From positions 5,292,501-5,356,500 of the forward strand of contig NZ_CP020700.1 in the NCBI RefSeq assembly GCF_003932715.1: 64,000 nucleotides of DNA, given 5' to 3'. Position 1 is the first letter of the stretch; the number at the start of each line of letters is the position of its first letter. Below the pieces are notes generated by a model. It did no database searches and was not told the DNA's origin. It saw only the letters and a program-made list of their open reading frames with translations. Below, piece after piece: positions 19,532-29,534 of this stretch. The position numbers were made by a program, and so were the translations under genes. Source of the stretch: Streptomyces tsukubensis. Lineage in GTDB: Bacteria; Actinomycetota; Actinomycetes; Streptomycetales; Streptomycetaceae.

Positions 19532-20905
19532 TCACAGCGCCCCCGGCCGCTCCCAGCGCACTGCCAGCACCACCAGCCCCACACCCAGCCACACCACACC
19601 CACCACCTGCGCCGCGGTGGCCGCCTCCACCATCACCGCGATCAGGATCGCCGCCCCCACCACGGGCACCACGAGATGCCGCAGCCGGTCCGGCGGCCCC
19701 TCCATCCGGCGTACCACGAACCAGCCGACCACACTCGCGTGCAGCAGCACGAACGCCGTCAGCGCCCCGATGTCCACGACCGAGACCAGCTGCTCCAGAC
19801 CGTTCGGCCTGCGCGCCGCCCACACCGCGGCGACCAGCGAGATCACCGCCGCCACCAGCAGCGCCACCCGCGGTGTCCCCGCACCCGTCCGGGCCAGACC
19901 GCGCGGCAGCCGCCGCTCACGGGCCATCGCGAAGAGCAGCCGCCCCGCCGCGGCCTGCGCCGCCAGCGCCGCGAAAGCCGCGCCGATCGCCTTGCTGACC
20001 GCGATCAGATCGTGCAGCCAGGCGCCGACGGACGTGTCCACGGCGTCGTAGAAGGCCGTCCCCTGTTTCTCCGGCGCCGCGGCCAGCTCCGCCGACGACA
20101 GGGGCTCCAGCAGCGCCACCAGATACGTCTGCACGAAGAACAGCACACCCGCCAGCGCCAGACAGAACAGCACCGCCCGCGCCACCTGCCGGGACCCGCC
20201 GGTGACCTCCTCCGCGAAGGAGGCGATCGCGTCGAAGCCCAGATACGACAGCACCGCCACGGACACCGCGCCCAGCACCGCCGTCAGCGAGAAAGTCAGA
20301 TCGCCCGTGAGCGGCGAGAGCCAGCCGCGCTGTGCCCCGTCCCGTACCAGCACCACCACCGCCGACACCACGAACACCAGCAGCACCACGATCTCCAGCA
20401 CGAGGACCGCGAAGCCGACCCGCGCCGCGGGCCGTACCCCCCACAGGTTCAGCGCCGTGGTCACCAGCACCGCCAGCACCGTCCAGATCCACCGGTCCAC
20501 CGACGGGACCAGCGCCTCCATCGCGATGCCCGAGAAGAGGTAGGCGACCGCCGGGATCAGTAGATAGTCGAGCATCGCCATCCAGCCGGCGATGAACCCC
20601 GGGCCGGGCCCGAGCCCCTTGGTGGCGTAGGTGAACACCGAACCCGCGCGGGGCGCGACCCGTACCATCTGCGCATAGCTGACGGCCGTGAAGGCCATCG
20701 CGATCGTCGCCACCACATAGACGAGGGCCACCGCACCGTGCGAACGGGCGTCGAGAGCGCCGTAGACGCCGACCGGCGCCATGGGGGCGATGAAGAGCAG
20801 ACCGTAGACGACCAGATCCCGGAACCCGAGAGTCCGCCGCAGCTCGCCGCCCTCCGCACCGACTCGCGACTCCGGAACGTCCGCACCGCTCGCATCCTTC
20901 GCCAT
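19532..20905 (-). CDS. APC-family amino acid/polyamine permease
   Basis: The 457-residue integral membrane protein has about 12 hydrophobic segments. The APC signature is near the N-terminus: LGFRDLVVYGLLFIAPMAPVG, given here in part, with a later SYAQMVRVAPRAGSVFTYA. The unwound helix-6 region reads SYLGFDAIASFAEEV. It probably imports an amino acid or related amine with protons; specificity cannot be read. The start at 20905 is supported by GGAGGACGGAGGG just upstream, and the longer reading is not needed. It is divergent from ispH. Confidence 0.9.
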   Translation of the reverse strand: MAKDASGADVPESRVGAEGGELRRTLGFRDLVVYGLLFIAPMAPVGVYGALDARSHGAVALVYVVATIAMAFTAVSYAQMVRVAPRAGSVFTYATKGLGPGPGFIAGWMAMLDYLLIPAVAYLFSGIAMEALVPSVDRWIWTVLAVLVTTALNLWGVRPAARVGFAVLVLEIVVLLVFVVSAVVVLVRDGAQRGWLSPLTGDLTFSLTAVLGAVSVAVLSYLGFDAIASFAEEVTGGSRQVARAVLFCLALAGVLFFVQTYLVALLEPLSSAELAAAPEKQGTAFYDAVDTSVGAWLHDLIAVSKAIGAAFAALAAQAAAGRLLFAMARERRLPRGLARTGAGTPRVALLVAAVISLVAAVWAARRPNGLEQLVSVVDIGALTAFVLLHASVVGWFVVRRMEGPPDRLRHLVVPVVGAAILIAVMVEAATAAQVVGVVWLGVGLVVLAVRWERPGAL

Positions 20906-21015
20906 CGGCCCTCCGTCCTCCCGCGCCCCGCCCCCGCACGGCCGTGGCACCGCCGACGCACGATCGGGAACAGTCTTCCCCCAGGCGGTGATCCTCCGCC
21001 TGTTCTGCTCCGCCT

Positions 21016-21021
21016 TACGAT
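21016..21021 (+). promoter_or_regulatory. Leaderless -10 of ispH
   Basis: TACGAT lies 6 nt before the ATG at 21028, so transcription probably begins at the start codon. A G-run directly before the ATG is too close to act as a ribosome-binding site. Confidence 0.55.
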
Positions 21022-21027
21022 GGGGGC

Positions 21028-22032
21028 ATGACTGCTACGCCTCCAGCCCGTCGCGTCCTCCTCGCCGCCCCCCGTGGCTACTGCGCGGGTGTGGACCGTG
21101 CCGTGATCGCCGTCGAGAAGGCCATCGAGCAGTACGGCTCGCCGATCTACGTCCGCCACGAGATCGTCCACAACAAGTACGTCGTCCAGACCCTGGAACG
21201 GAAGGGCGCGATCTTCGTCGACGCGACCGCGGAGGTGCCCGAGGGCTCCATCGTGATGTTCTCGGCGCACGGCGTCGCCCCCGTCGTCCACCAGGAGGCC
21301 GCCGAGCGCAGGCTCGCGACCATCGACGCGACCTGCCCGCTGGTGACCAAGGTCCACAAGGAAGCCGTCCGGTTCGCCAACGACGACTACGACATCCTCC
21401 TCATCGGCCACGAGGGCCACGAGGAGGTCATCGGCACCTCCGGCGAGGCCCCCGACCACATCACGCTGGTCGACGGCCCGGAGGACGTGGCGAACGTGAC
21501 CGTGCGCGACGAGTCGAAGGTCGTCTGGCTCTCCCAGACCACCCTCTCCGTCGACGAGACCATGGAGACGGTCGACAAGCTGAAGGAGAAGTTCCCCCAG
21601 CTGATCTCGCCGCCGAGCGACGACATCTGCTACGCCACGCAGAACCGCCAGATCGCGGTCAAGCAGATGGGCGCGGACGCCGACCTCGTGATCGTCGTCG
21701 GCTCCAAGAACTCCTCGAACTCGGTCCGGCTGGTCGAGGTCGCCCTCGGCGCCGGCGCCCGCGACGCCCATCTGGTCGACTTCGCCGAGGAGATCGACGA
21801 GGCATGGCTGGATGGCGTGTCGACGGTCGGCCTCACCTCCGGCGCCTCCGTGCCCGACATCCTGGTCGAAGGCGTGCTGGAGTGGCTCGCGCAGCGCGGA
21901 TTCGAGGACGTGGAGCTGGTGAAGTCGGCGGAGGAGTCGATCACCTTCTCGCTGCCCAAGGAGCTCCGCAAGGACCTTCGGGCCGAAGCGGCGGAGCTGA
22001 TGGCCCGGGGCGGTGCCACGGCCGCCGGGTGA
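21028..22032 (+). CDS. ispH: 4-hydroxy-3-methylbut-2-enyl diphosphate reductase
   Basis: The 334-residue iron-sulfur enzyme performs the last step of the MEP isoprenoid pathway, making IPP and DMAPP. The three cluster-ligating cysteines are in [10 protein letters not shown] (C19), [12 protein letters not shown] (about 110) and [11 protein letters not shown] (about 205). The catalytic loop [10 protein letters not shown] and the C-terminal [11 protein letters not shown] and [10 protein letters not shown] motifs are intact. The length is normal. The promoter geometry suggests a leaderless mRNA. ppgK follows 30 nt downstream with its own promoter-like hexamer. The permease gene is divergent. Confidence 0.96.
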   Translation: MTATPPARRVLLAAPRGYCAGVDRAVIAVEKAIEQYGSPIYVRHEIVHNKYVVQTLERKGAIFVDATAEVPEGSIVMFSAHGVAPVVHQEAAERRLATIDATCPLVTKVHKEAVRFANDDYDILLIGHEGHEEVIGTSGEAPDHITLVDGPEDVANVTVRDESKVVWLSQTTLSVDETMETVDKLKEKFPQLISPPSDDICYATQNRQIAVKQMGADADLVIVVGSKNSSNSVRLVEVALGAGARDAHLVDFAEEIDEAWLDGVSTVGLTSGASVPDILVEGVLEWLAQRGFEDVELVKSAEESITFSLPKELRKDLRAEAAELMARGGATAAG

Positions 22033-22049
22033 CGTACCGCCACTGCCCG

Positions 22050-22055
22050 TAACGT
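22050..22055 (+). promoter_or_regulatory. Leaderless -10 of ppgK
   Basis: TAACGT lies 7 nt before the ATG at 22063 in the short ispH-ppgK gap. No ribosome-binding site is visible. Confidence 0.45.
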
Positions 22056-22062
22056 GGTCCCC

Positions 22063-22818
22063 ATGAACGTCTTCGGAGTGGACATCGGTGGATCCGGCAT
22101 CAAGGGCGCGCCCGTCGACCTCGACCGCGGGGACCTGACGCAGGAGCGCTACAAGGTACTGACCCCGCATCCGGCGACGCCCGACGCGGTCGCGGACGGC
22201 GTCGCCGAGGTGGTGCGGCACTTCGGCTGGACGGGACCGGTCGGGATCACCTTCCCCGGTGTGGTCACCGGCGGGATCACCCGTACCGCCGCCAATGTCG
22301 ACAAGGGCTGGATCGGTACGGACGCGGCCGCGCTGCTCGGCTCCCGGCTCGGCGGCAGCGCGGTCACCGTGCTCAACGACGCCGATGCCGCCGGGGTCGC
22401 CGAGATGACCTTCGGCGCGGGCAAGGGCCGGAACGGCACGGTGATGATGCTGACCTTCGGTACGGGGATCGGCTCGGCCCTCTTCGTCGACGGACGGCTG
22501 GTGCCCAATACCGAGCTGGGCCATCTGGAGCTGCACGGCAGGGACGCCGAGACCCATGCCTCCACCAAGGCCAAGGAGGACGAGGATCTCACCTGGCCGC
22601 ACTGGGCACGCCGGGTCCAGAAGTATCTGGCCCATGTGGAGATGCTGTTCTCGCCCGGGCTGTTCATCATCGGGGGCGGGGTCAGCCGGAAGGCGGAGAA
22701 GTTCCTGCCGCTGATCGAAGGCGTACGGGCGGAGATCGTCCCCGCGCAGCTCCAGAACAACGCGGGAATCGTGGGCGCGGCGATGGCCTGCTCGGCGACG
22801 GCTTCGGCCACTCGCTGA
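22063..22818 (+). CDS. ppgK: Polyphosphate glucokinase
   Basis: The 251-residue ROK-type kinase phosphorylates glucose using inorganic polyphosphate or ATP. Phosphate-1 motif DIGGSGIKG (residues 6-14), the sugar-contact NDADAAG (about 105), phosphate-2 TFGTGIGSA (about 130) and ELGHLEL are all present. Also present is the family-specific C-terminal [15 protein letters not shown]. The length matches actinobacterial PpgK, which feeds glycolysis and links polyphosphate stores to sugar metabolism. The ATG at 22063 is chosen because homology starts [10 protein letters not shown]. The gene is 30 nt after ispH. Confidence 0.95.
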   Translation: MNVFGVDIGGSGIKGAPVDLDRGDLTQERYKVLTPHPATPDAVADGVAEVVRHFGWTGPVGITFPGVVTGGITRTAANVDKGWIGTDAAALLGSRLGGSAVTVLNDADAAGVAEMTFGAGKGRNGTVMMLTFGTGIGSALFVDGRLVPNTELGHLELHGRDAETHASTKAKEDEDLTWPHWARRVQKYLAHVEMLFSPGLFIIGGGVSRKAEKFLPLIEGVRAEIVPAQLQNNAGIVGAAMACSATASATR

Positions 22819-22863
22819 CGCACCGGGCCCTGCCCGGACCTTCCGTCGCCCGTCCTCCGTCCG

Positions 22864-23463
22864 CTACCGGCGGCCGGCCGGGGGTGCCCCGGCCGCCGCC
22901 CCGGCAGCCGCACGGATCCGGCGCTTGCGGCGGCTCATCTGCCGCACCTTGCGTACGGAGGTGATGACGCCCGCGACCAGGGTGCCGCCGTACAGCCAGC
23001 CCGCGTGCACCGCCAGGGCGGTCACCACGGCCATCACCTGGCCGCCGATCCCGCCCTCGCCGCCCGCGATGGGGACGATGCCCGCGGCGAAGGCGATCGG
23101 CACGCCGATCGGGGCGGTCACCAGATCGGCCTCGCGGACCCAGAGCGCGGTCAGGGCGCAGACGGGCAGGAAGAGCACCCCGTAGACCACGGCGGACCCG
23201 TCGAACAGCAGCCGGTCGACGGACCCGATCAGCACCATGGCGACCAGCGCGAAGAGCCCGGCGCCCAGCCCCGTGAGGCGGGGCGCGGGCAGTCTGCGCA
23301 GCAGCTGGGCGAACGGCGGCGCGGGGCGCGCCGGGGGCGCGGGCCGTACTCCGTACAGGACGGGACGGTCGGCGAGGGCGCTCTGCGGGGAGAGCGGACC
23401 CTGGGAAGGGGGTGCCTGCGGCCGCTGGCGGCGCTGGGGGTGACTCGTCCTTGGCTGCTCCAC
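22864..23463 (-). CDS. DUF6542-type small membrane protein
   Basis: The protein has about 199 residues. Residues 1-65 are Pro/Arg/Gln-rich and cytoplasmic. About four membrane segments follow (GLGAGLFALVAMVLIGSV, AVVYGVLFLPVCALTALWV, TAPIGVPIAFAAGIVPIAG, VVTALAVHAGWLYGGTLVA), and a basic tail (KVRQMSRRKRRIRA) ends the protein. The pattern matches a Streptomyces conserved membrane family (DUF6542) found beside ppgK/ychF. Function is unknown. I use the GTG at 23463, which has TACGTT 6 nt upstream and no ribosome-binding site. Longer upstream readings are shadow of the ychF leader. Confidence 0.65.
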   Translation of the reverse strand: MEQPRTSHPQRRQRPQAPPSQGPLSPQSALADRPVLYGVRPAPPARPAPPFAQLLRRLPAPRLTGLGAGLFALVAMVLIGSVDRLLFDGSAVVYGVLFLPVCALTALWVREADLVTAPIGVPIAFAAGIVPIAGGEGGIGGQVMAVVTALAVHAGWLYGGTLVAGVITSVRKVRQMSRRKRRIRAAAGAAAGAPPAGRR

Positions 23464-23842
23464 CCGAACAACGTAGGTCGGGAGTGGGGAGGAAGTCGGC
23501 ACAGGACACGCCCTTTGGGTGACCTTGGCGAAGAGTTCGACTCCACCAGCCGCCCCAGAAGGTATATCCCCGACCACCCCTGTCCCCGTCTCCGGCTCGC
23601 GCGCCGTCCCGGAGACCCCCGGAGCCGGTCCGCTGCCCTTCGGCGCCCGGGTCCGCGGTCGGCCCGGCGGTGGGCCCGGGGGCCTGCCCGGACCGGGGCC
23701 GGGGCCCGCCCCGTACCCGCCGCGTACCCGCCGCGGGCTCGTCACGGCACGGATCGGCCGGACCGTAGACTGGGGGATCAGCCGTACCCGGAGCACGACC
23801 TCGGCCGGCCCCTCCCGCTCACCCACCCAGGAAGTCGTCACC
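23464..23842. other. Divergent upstream region, DUF6542 gene / ychF
   Basis: No gene is supported here. An open frame continuous with ychF is Pro/Gly-rich and unlike the conserved N-terminus. The likely ychF -10 is TAGACT at 23766-23771, giving a leader of about 65 nt. Confidence 0.5.
23470..23475 (-). promoter_or_regulatory. Leaderless -10 of the DUF6542 gene
   Basis: TACGTT lies 6 nt before the GTG at 23463. Confidence 0.45.
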
Positions 23843-24931
<1,089 letters not shown>

Positions 24932-24980
24932 TCGTTCGCCTACTGCACACCATGTCTTGAGTCGAACGTGCAGGTCGTAA

Positions 24981-25008
24981 GGGGTCGGACTCTGTCGAGT
25001 CCGGCCTC
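24981..25008. terminator. Terminator after ychF
   Basis: A 12-bp stem (two positions G-U when transcribed) around a TGTC loop lies 50 nt after the ychF stop and upstream of the convergent relE stop. Confidence 0.65.
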
Positions 25009-25065
25009 TTCGTCGTCACCGTGCCGGACGGGTACTGGTTGCCGCTGCGTGGTGTTCAGTGGCCA

Positions 25066-25329
25066 TCAGGTGTCGTAGACGGTGGACCGATGTCCCACAT
25101 GAACGAACCAAACCACCAACTCTCCATTGTCGATCGTGTAGACGACGCGGTAGTCGCCCATCCGCAGGCGTCGGCGGTCCGGCTGGGACACGAGCGCGGT
25201 GGTGCTGAAGCCGAGTGGATCGGCCTCCAGTTCGGTCAGCTTGGCCAGGATGCGCAGCGCCATATCGCGGGGGATCTTCCGGAGTTCGGCCTGCGCTTCG
25301 GGGCAGAAGACGGTTCGGTACTCACTCAC
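25066..25329 (-). CDS. RelE/ParE-family toxin
   Basis: The 87-residue basic protein has the RelE fold pattern: YRTVFCPEAQAELRKIP helix, then RRLRMGDYRVVYTIDNGELVVWFVHVGHR, quoted only in part here. RelE toxins cleave mRNA on the ribosome. The Arg residues at about 53-60 and Tyr61 fit the active side. The GTG start overlaps the antitoxin stop by 8 nt (25322-25329), giving translational coupling. It is the second gene of a two-gene module and converges on ychF. Confidence 0.9.
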   Translation of the reverse strand: MSEYRTVFCPEAQAELRKIPRDMALRILAKLTELEADPLGFSTTALVSQPDRRRLRMGDYRVVYTIDNGELVVWFVHVGHRSTVYDT

Positions 25330-25591
25330 CGCGGGCCAGCGTCTCCCTCATGATGTCCTCGATCGGGATGCCGGGAGCCGGGTTGGCCATGCGCTCGTCG
25401 ATGATCCGGTTGATCTCGCGCTCTTCCCACTCCTGGTATTTGCGCAGCACCTCGATGGAGACGACGGCGGCGACCTGCTTGCCGCGTCGGGTGATCACGG
25501 TGGGCACATCGTCCCGGTCCGCGCGCTCCACGACCTCCGCCAAATGTGCACGCACGTCACGGATGGACTCTATGGGCAGCGGCTGTGTCAT
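25322..25591 (-). CDS. Phd/YefM-family antitoxin
   Basis: The 89-residue antitoxin partners the adjacent RelE-like toxin. The N-terminal DNA-binding Phd/YefM fold reads SIRDVRAHLAEVVERA, then VPTVITRRGKQVAAVVS. The acidic C-terminus, EDIMRETLARGE, should wrap the toxin. TACACT lies 6 nt before the ATG, so the operon is probably leaderless. A perfect 16-bp palindrome 22-37 nt upstream overlaps the expected -35 region and is the likely autoregulatory operator. Confidence 0.9.
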   Translation of the reverse strand: MTQPLPIESIRDVRAHLAEVVERADRDDVPTVITRRGKQVAAVVSIEVLRKYQEWEEREINRIIDERMANPAPGIPIEDIMRETLARGE

Positions 25592-25597
25592 GGCTCA

Positions 25598-25603
25598 AGT
25601 GTA
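25598..25603 (-). promoter_or_regulatory. Leaderless -10 of the toxin-antitoxin operon
   Basis: TACACT lies 6 nt before the antitoxin ATG. Confidence 0.55.
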
Positions 25604-25612
25604 CCGAGTGTC

Positions 25613-25628
25613 CCATGTGTACACATGG
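25613..25628. promoter_or_regulatory. Palindromic operator of the toxin-antitoxin operon
   Basis: CCATGTGTACACATGG is a perfect 16-bp palindrome. Its core GTGTAC recurs as a half-site within the -10 region (AGTGTAC at 25598-25604). Position and symmetry fit autorepression by the antitoxin or the toxin-antitoxin complex. Confidence 0.7.
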
Positions 25629-25680
25629 CGTGGGTTGGATGGCTCGCGTTGATTGGGCCGCCATGCCTTGGTCCCCTGCG

Positions 25681-26031
25681 TCAGCCCGAGGGGTCCCGCG
25701 GCGTTCCGCCGTACCCCGCGTCGGCCAACTCCGCGATGACCTCCGCATGGCACTTCTCGGGGACGCACCAGCAGCCGAGGCGGTGGCCCCGCAGGGGTGG
25801 GAGGAGGGCGAGGAGGTCCGGGCGGGAGAGGAGATGGGTGCGGTAGGCGGTCATCACCTCCTCGCGGGTGCCGTCGGGGCCGGGACGGTAGGGGCTCGCG
25901 AGGGGTGAGCCCGGAAGATGCCAGCCGCCGCGGTTCATGGGGCGGCCCACATAGACGACGTCCGCGTACTCCGGGTCGTCGCGGTGGCCCTTCAGATTGA
26001 CCACGGTGGTCTTCGGGCGGGGGCGGTTCAT
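25681..26031 (-). CDS. DUF4326 protein
   Basis: The 116-residue soluble protein starts with TTVVNLKGHRDDPEY and has the DUF4326 pattern: VYVGRPMNRGGWHLPGSPL, then a helix and a Cys-rich end LGCWCVPEKCHAEVI. The three cysteines and His could bind a metal. Members occur in phages and actinomycetes and are of unknown function. The Met at 26031 is chosen because GGAGG lies about 8 nt upstream; a longer reading is not needed. It shares strand with the toxin-antitoxin module but starts 440 nt upstream of it and is unlikely to be part of it. Confidence 0.78.
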   Translation of the reverse strand: MNRPRPKTTVVNLKGHRDDPEYADVVYVGRPMNRGGWHLPGSPLASPYRPGPDGTREEVMTAYRTHLLSRPDLLALLPPLRGHRLGCWCVPEKCHAEVIAELADAGYGGTPRDPSG

Positions 26032-26271
26032 GCACAGGATCCTCCGTGAGGACGGGACGGCGCGCCACGCGAGCGGTAGGCCCGTTGCCGTACCCGGGCC
26101 GTAAGGGAATCGTGCCCGGCCTGCTCCCAGCACGCCCCGCTGTATCAACAACCCCGGGATGTTTGTACGATTTCAGACTCCCGCGCTCGATTCCCGCACC
26201 CACCGGTCCTGGCCCGTGCCGGAAACCGAACGGGTCCGGCGCGCACCCCTGACGAGGAGAGCAGTACTTCC

Positions 26272-27717
26272 GTGGACCCATCGCAGCAGCAGCCAGGACC
26301 GGAGCGACAGCCGGGCGACCGGACCCCGGAGCCGGGGCCGGGGCCGGGGCCGGGGTCGGGTCACGGGCAGGCGTCCGACCGGTCCGGTGAACCGGCCGCG
26401 GCCGAGGACCCCTTCGCCCGGCCCGGCCCGTTCGGGCGGGAGCGGACCGATCGTGCTGCGGGGCCCTCCGAGCCGTCCGGGAACGCGGAGCCGGCCGGGC
26501 CCGGTCAGGTGCAGCAGCCGGGGCCCGCCGAACAGCCGACGCAGCCCGGGCAACCGACCCAGCCCGGGCCGCAGGGACAGCCGGCGCAGCCCGGGCCGTT
26601 CGCCCCGTTCGGGCAGCCGTACCCGGCGCAGAGCGCTCAGCACCCCGCGTACCACCCGTACCAGCAGTTCCCCGGCTACCCTGCGCCGCCCGCGCCGCCG
26701 ACGACCAACGGCTTCTCCATCGCGTCGCTCGTCTCCGGCATCGTCTGCTGCATGCCTCCGCTGGGCATGATCCTCGGCGTGGTCGCGCTACGGCAGATCA
26801 GGCGCAGAGGCCAGCGCGGCAAGGGCATGGCGATCACGGGCATCGCGCTCTCCGCCGTCTCCACCCTTCTCATCGCGCTGTTCTTCGCCACCGGTGCCGC
26901 GAGCGACTTCTGGAAGGAGGTCGAGGAGGCAGCCGACGAGGCGGCGTCCTACCAGACGGTCGGAGACCTGCGGAAGGGCGACTGCTACAACCTCCCCGGC
27001 GGAGGGACCAGCGACGGCACGGAGGTGTCGGAGATTCAGGTCGTCGACTGCGCGAAGCCGCACGAGGCCGAGATCACCGGCGGCTTCAAGATCACCGGCT
27101 TTGGGAAGTTCCCGGGGGAGAGCGTCCTCGAACCCATCGCCGAGCGCCGCTGCGACGATATCGACACCGCGTATGCGATGGACGCCTGGGCGATCCCGGC
27201 CACCATGAGCGGCTACTACTACATCCCGACCAAGGAGAGCTGGAGCACCGGTGACCGCCGGGTCAGCTGCGGCTACGCCACCGAGGGCGGCCGGAAGACG
27301 TCCGGGTCCATCCGGCGGGACGCCGGCAACCTCAACACGGACCAGGCCGGCTATCTGACGGCCGAGAACAAGCTGCTGAAGGCCGCTTACGAGGAGCCCG
27401 AGAAGGACTTCCCGCAGGCCGTCGCCGGACATCTCGCCTGGGCCAAGGTGACCTCGTCCGCCATGGGCGAGGCATCCGCGGCGCTGCGCGGCCGCACCTG
27501 GCCGGGGGTGGTGGCAGCCGCCGTGGAGAAGCGGGCCGGGGAGATCGACAAGGCGCGTGCCGCCTGGAGCAAGGCCGCGACGGCGAAGGACGAGGACACC
27601 TTCTGGGAGCACGTGTTCGAGGCGGAAGCCGTTTTGAACGTGAAGACCGAGAAGACCATCCGCCAGGGGCTGAAGCTGTCGACGGCGGAGCCCGTCCAGG
27701 ACGAGGAGCGGGCCTGA
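26272..27717 (+). CDS. DUF4190 plus septum-formation-domain membrane protein
   Basis: The 481-residue protein starts with a 140-residue Pro/Gln/Gly-rich cytoplasmic region. A DUF4190 unit follows with two membrane segments (about 150-215: FSIASLVSGIVCCMPPLGMI and MAITGIALSAVSTLLIALFF). The extracytoplasmic part (about 230-330) looks like the septum-formation domain, with cysteines in KGDCYNLPG, VVDCAKPHEAE, ERRCDDID and RVSCGYA that could pair as disulfides. KPHEAE is the family hallmark. A helical C-terminal tail follows. A direct role in cell division is not proven for the family. The GTG start has GAGGAGAG upstream. The gene is monocistronic and divergent from DUF4326. Confidence 0.75.
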   Translation: MDPSQQQPGPERQPGDRTPEPGPGPGPGSGHGQASDRSGEPAAAEDPFARPGPFGRERTDRAAGPSEPSGNAEPAGPGQVQQPGPAEQPTQPGQPTQPGPQGQPAQPGPFAPFGQPYPAQSAQHPAYHPYQQFPGYPAPPAPPTTNGFSIASLVSGIVCCMPPLGMILGVVALRQIRRRGQRGKGMAITGIALSAVSTLLIALFFATGAASDFWKEVEEAADEAASYQTVGDLRKGDCYNLPGGGTSDGTEVSEIQVVDCAKPHEAEITGGFKITGFGKFPGESVLEPIAERRCDDIDTAYAMDAWAIPATMSGYYYIPTKESWSTGDRRVSCGYATEGGRKTSGSIRRDAGNLNTDQAGYLTAENKLLKAAYEEPEKDFPQAVAGHLAWAKVTSSAMGEASAALRGRTWPGVVAAAVEKRAGEIDKARAAWSKAATAKDEDTFWEHVFEAEAVLNVKTEKTIRQGLKLSTAEPVQDEERA

Positions 27718-27880
27718 CGGACATACCGGCGGACCCGGTCGCACCCCCTGTATGCCCGGTTCCGCGGCGGCCGCGCCGGGACGGCTGCCCGGGGCTCCCG
27801 CACAGCCGTGGGTCCGGGCCCTCGCACCCTGAACCCGGTCTGCCGTGCCACCGCGCTCCGTAAGGGATCCCCGCTCCCGC

Positions 27881-27929
27881 TGGACACAGGTGCCCCCGTT
27901 TCCGCCGGAAACGGGGGCACCTGTGTCCA
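27881..27929. terminator. 49-nt perfect palindrome, probable bidirectional terminator
   Basis: Two perfect 24-nt arms (27881-27904 and 27906-27929) are separated by one central C. The folded RNA would have a 22-23 bp stem with a minimal loop. It lies 163 nt past the upstream stop and is one of the longest perfect inverted repeats in the window. Confidence 0.65.
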
Positions 27930-28001
27930 TGAGGCCGTTCAGCTGTGCGGTGCCGGGCCGGAACCCCGGGCCGGACCACCGGAGAGCCGGACGGGAAAAG
28001 G

Positions 28002-28054
28002 GGAGGAGACCGGTACCGAGAGCCACCGACAGCCCCCGGACACCGGTCTCCTCC
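28002..28054 (-). terminator. Terminator of the chitinase gene
   Basis: The perfect 13-bp arms GGAGGAGACCGGT/ACCGGTCTCCTCC with a 27-nt loop end 42 nt past the chitinase stop. Confidence 0.6.
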
Positions 28055-28095
28055 AAGGACGCTTCCCGGCCCCTGCCCGGTCCGCGCCCCGTCCG

Positions 28096-29439
28096 TCAGC
28101 GGCGCGGCAGCCCTCGGGCGACCGTCCGCATCAGCTCGCCGTCCGCGGTGTCCCCGTCGAGGGACCAGAACATCGCGCCGCCCAGGCCCTTGTCACGGAT
28201 GTACTGGGTCTTGGCCCGCAGCACCGTGGGGTCGTCGTACGTCCACAGGGTGTTGCCGTCGAAGAGCCACGCCTGGCCGTACTTCCGGTAGACCTTGTAC
28301 TGGCCGGACTCGGCCAGCTTCTTCAGCTCCTTGTAGTCCTCGAAGCCCGCCTGGAACTTGGCCGGGGCGGGCTTCTCGGCGGGCTGCCCCATGCCGTCGC
28401 CGCCACCCTGCACACCCGTCCAGCCCTGGCCGTACGCGGGCATGCCGACCACGAGCTTGTGGGCGGGCGCGCCGCGGCGCAGCCAGTCGTTCACGGTCTG
28501 GTCGACGCTGAAGTCGTTCTTGGCGTAGAGCGCCGACTGCTGGGCCGTGGTCTTCTCGCCGGACACATGGAAGTCGTAGCCCTGGAGATTGACGAAGTCG
28601 AAGTCCTTCATCAGCTTGCGGACCTCGAAGCCGGCGTCGATCTTCGCGGGAGCGGTCGGCACGAACGCGGAGAGCTCGTAGTGCTTCCGCTTGCCGTCCT
28701 TCTGCCGCGGCTGGCTCTTGGCGTAGTCGTCGAGCTGCTCGCGGAACTCCCGCACCACCGCGGTGAAGTTCTTCTTGTCCTCGGGGCGGTAGATCGTGTC
28801 GTCCTCGCCCGACGAACCGGGCCACTCCCAGTCGAGGTCGATGCCGTCGAAGACGCCCTGGGCCGCCCCGGCCCCGCCGCGCGCGCCGTCCACCGGCAGA
28901 TTGCCCTTGACATAGATGTCGATGCACGAGCGGACGAACGCCTCGCGCTTCTCCTTCGTGAGCACCGCGTTGGAGAAGTGCGTGGACCAGCTCCAGCCGC
29001 CGAGGGAGATCAACACCTTGAGGCCGGGGTGCTTGGCCTTGAGCTCCTTCAGCTCGTTGAAGTTGCCCGCCAGCTTCTGGTCCGGGGCGTCGGTGACACC
29101 GTCCACCGAGTCGGCCGCGGGCACGGGGCGCTGGTAGTCGGCCCACGGATCGGCCTCGCCCGCCGGCCCCTGGATCATGCACTTGCCGTCGGGGCTGACG
29201 TTCCCGAAGGCGTAGTTGATATGGGTCAGCCTGGCTGCCTGACCGCTGGTGTCCAGGTCCTTGACCTGGAAGTCACGGCCGTAGATGCCCCACTGGGTGA
29301 AGTATCCGATGCGCTTGTAGGAACGACGGTCGTCGTCATCGTCGCGATCGCCATGCGCCACAGCGGCGGGTGCGAGCGTTGCGAGAAGCGAGAGGGATGC
29401 GGCCGCAACAGCCGTCCGGACAAGGTTTCTTCGACGCAT
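28096..29439 (-). CDS. Secreted GH18 chitinase
   Basis: The 447-residue protein has a signal peptide (RRRNLVRTAVAAASLSLL, cleavage near APAAVAHG) and a single GH18 TIM barrel. It hydrolyses chitin to N-acetylglucosamine oligomers outside the cell. The catalytic signature DGIDLDWEW is complete, with the acid/base Glu near residue 205. LISLGGWSWS, the NLQGYDFH strand and a final MFWSLDGD strand are also present. There is no carbohydrate-binding module. The promoter has a DasR-type operator inside its 17-bp spacer, so repression relieved by GlcN-6-P is expected. The transcript would have a leader of about 90 nt, and AGGAA precedes the ATG. Confidence 0.93.
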   Translation of the reverse strand: MRRRNLVRTAVAAASLSLLATLAPAAVAHGDRDDDDDRRSYKRIGYFTQWGIYGRDFQVKDLDTSGQAARLTHINYAFGNVSPDGKCMIQGPAGEADPWADYQRPVPAADSVDGVTDAPDQKLAGNFNELKELKAKHPGLKVLISLGGWSWSTHFSNAVLTKEKREAFVRSCIDIYVKGNLPVDGARGGAGAAQGVFDGIDLDWEWPGSSGEDDTIYRPEDKKNFTAVVREFREQLDDYAKSQPRQKDGKRKHYELSAFVPTAPAKIDAGFEVRKLMKDFDFVNLQGYDFHVSGEKTTAQQSALYAKNDFSVDQTVNDWLRRGAPAHKLVVGMPAYGQGWTGVQGGGDGMGQPAEKPAPAKFQAGFEDYKELKKLAESGQYKVYRKYGQAWLFDGNTLWTYDDPTVLRAKTQYIRDKGLGGAMFWSLDGDTADGELMRTVARGLPRR

Positions 29440-29534
29440 GGGAGCTCATTCCTGTGCGTTGTCCCGGAGCCGGTGGCGCGCGGCGGCGCACACCTGTCCG
29501 GGCTCTTCCGTGAACGGGCGTCGTGCAGCACAGG

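Larger units (their letters stand above)
27718..28095. other. Intergenic region between convergent genes, with two hairpins
   Basis: No gene is supported. The stretch separates convergent genes and carries a 49-nt palindrome (27881-27929) and a second hairpin (28002-28054). Confidence 0.6.

Noticed and set aside
23519..23842. 108-codon N-terminal extension of YchF
   Set aside because: Pro/Gly-rich, not part of the family. The GTG at 23843 has a ribosome-binding site and restores the standard 362-residue length.
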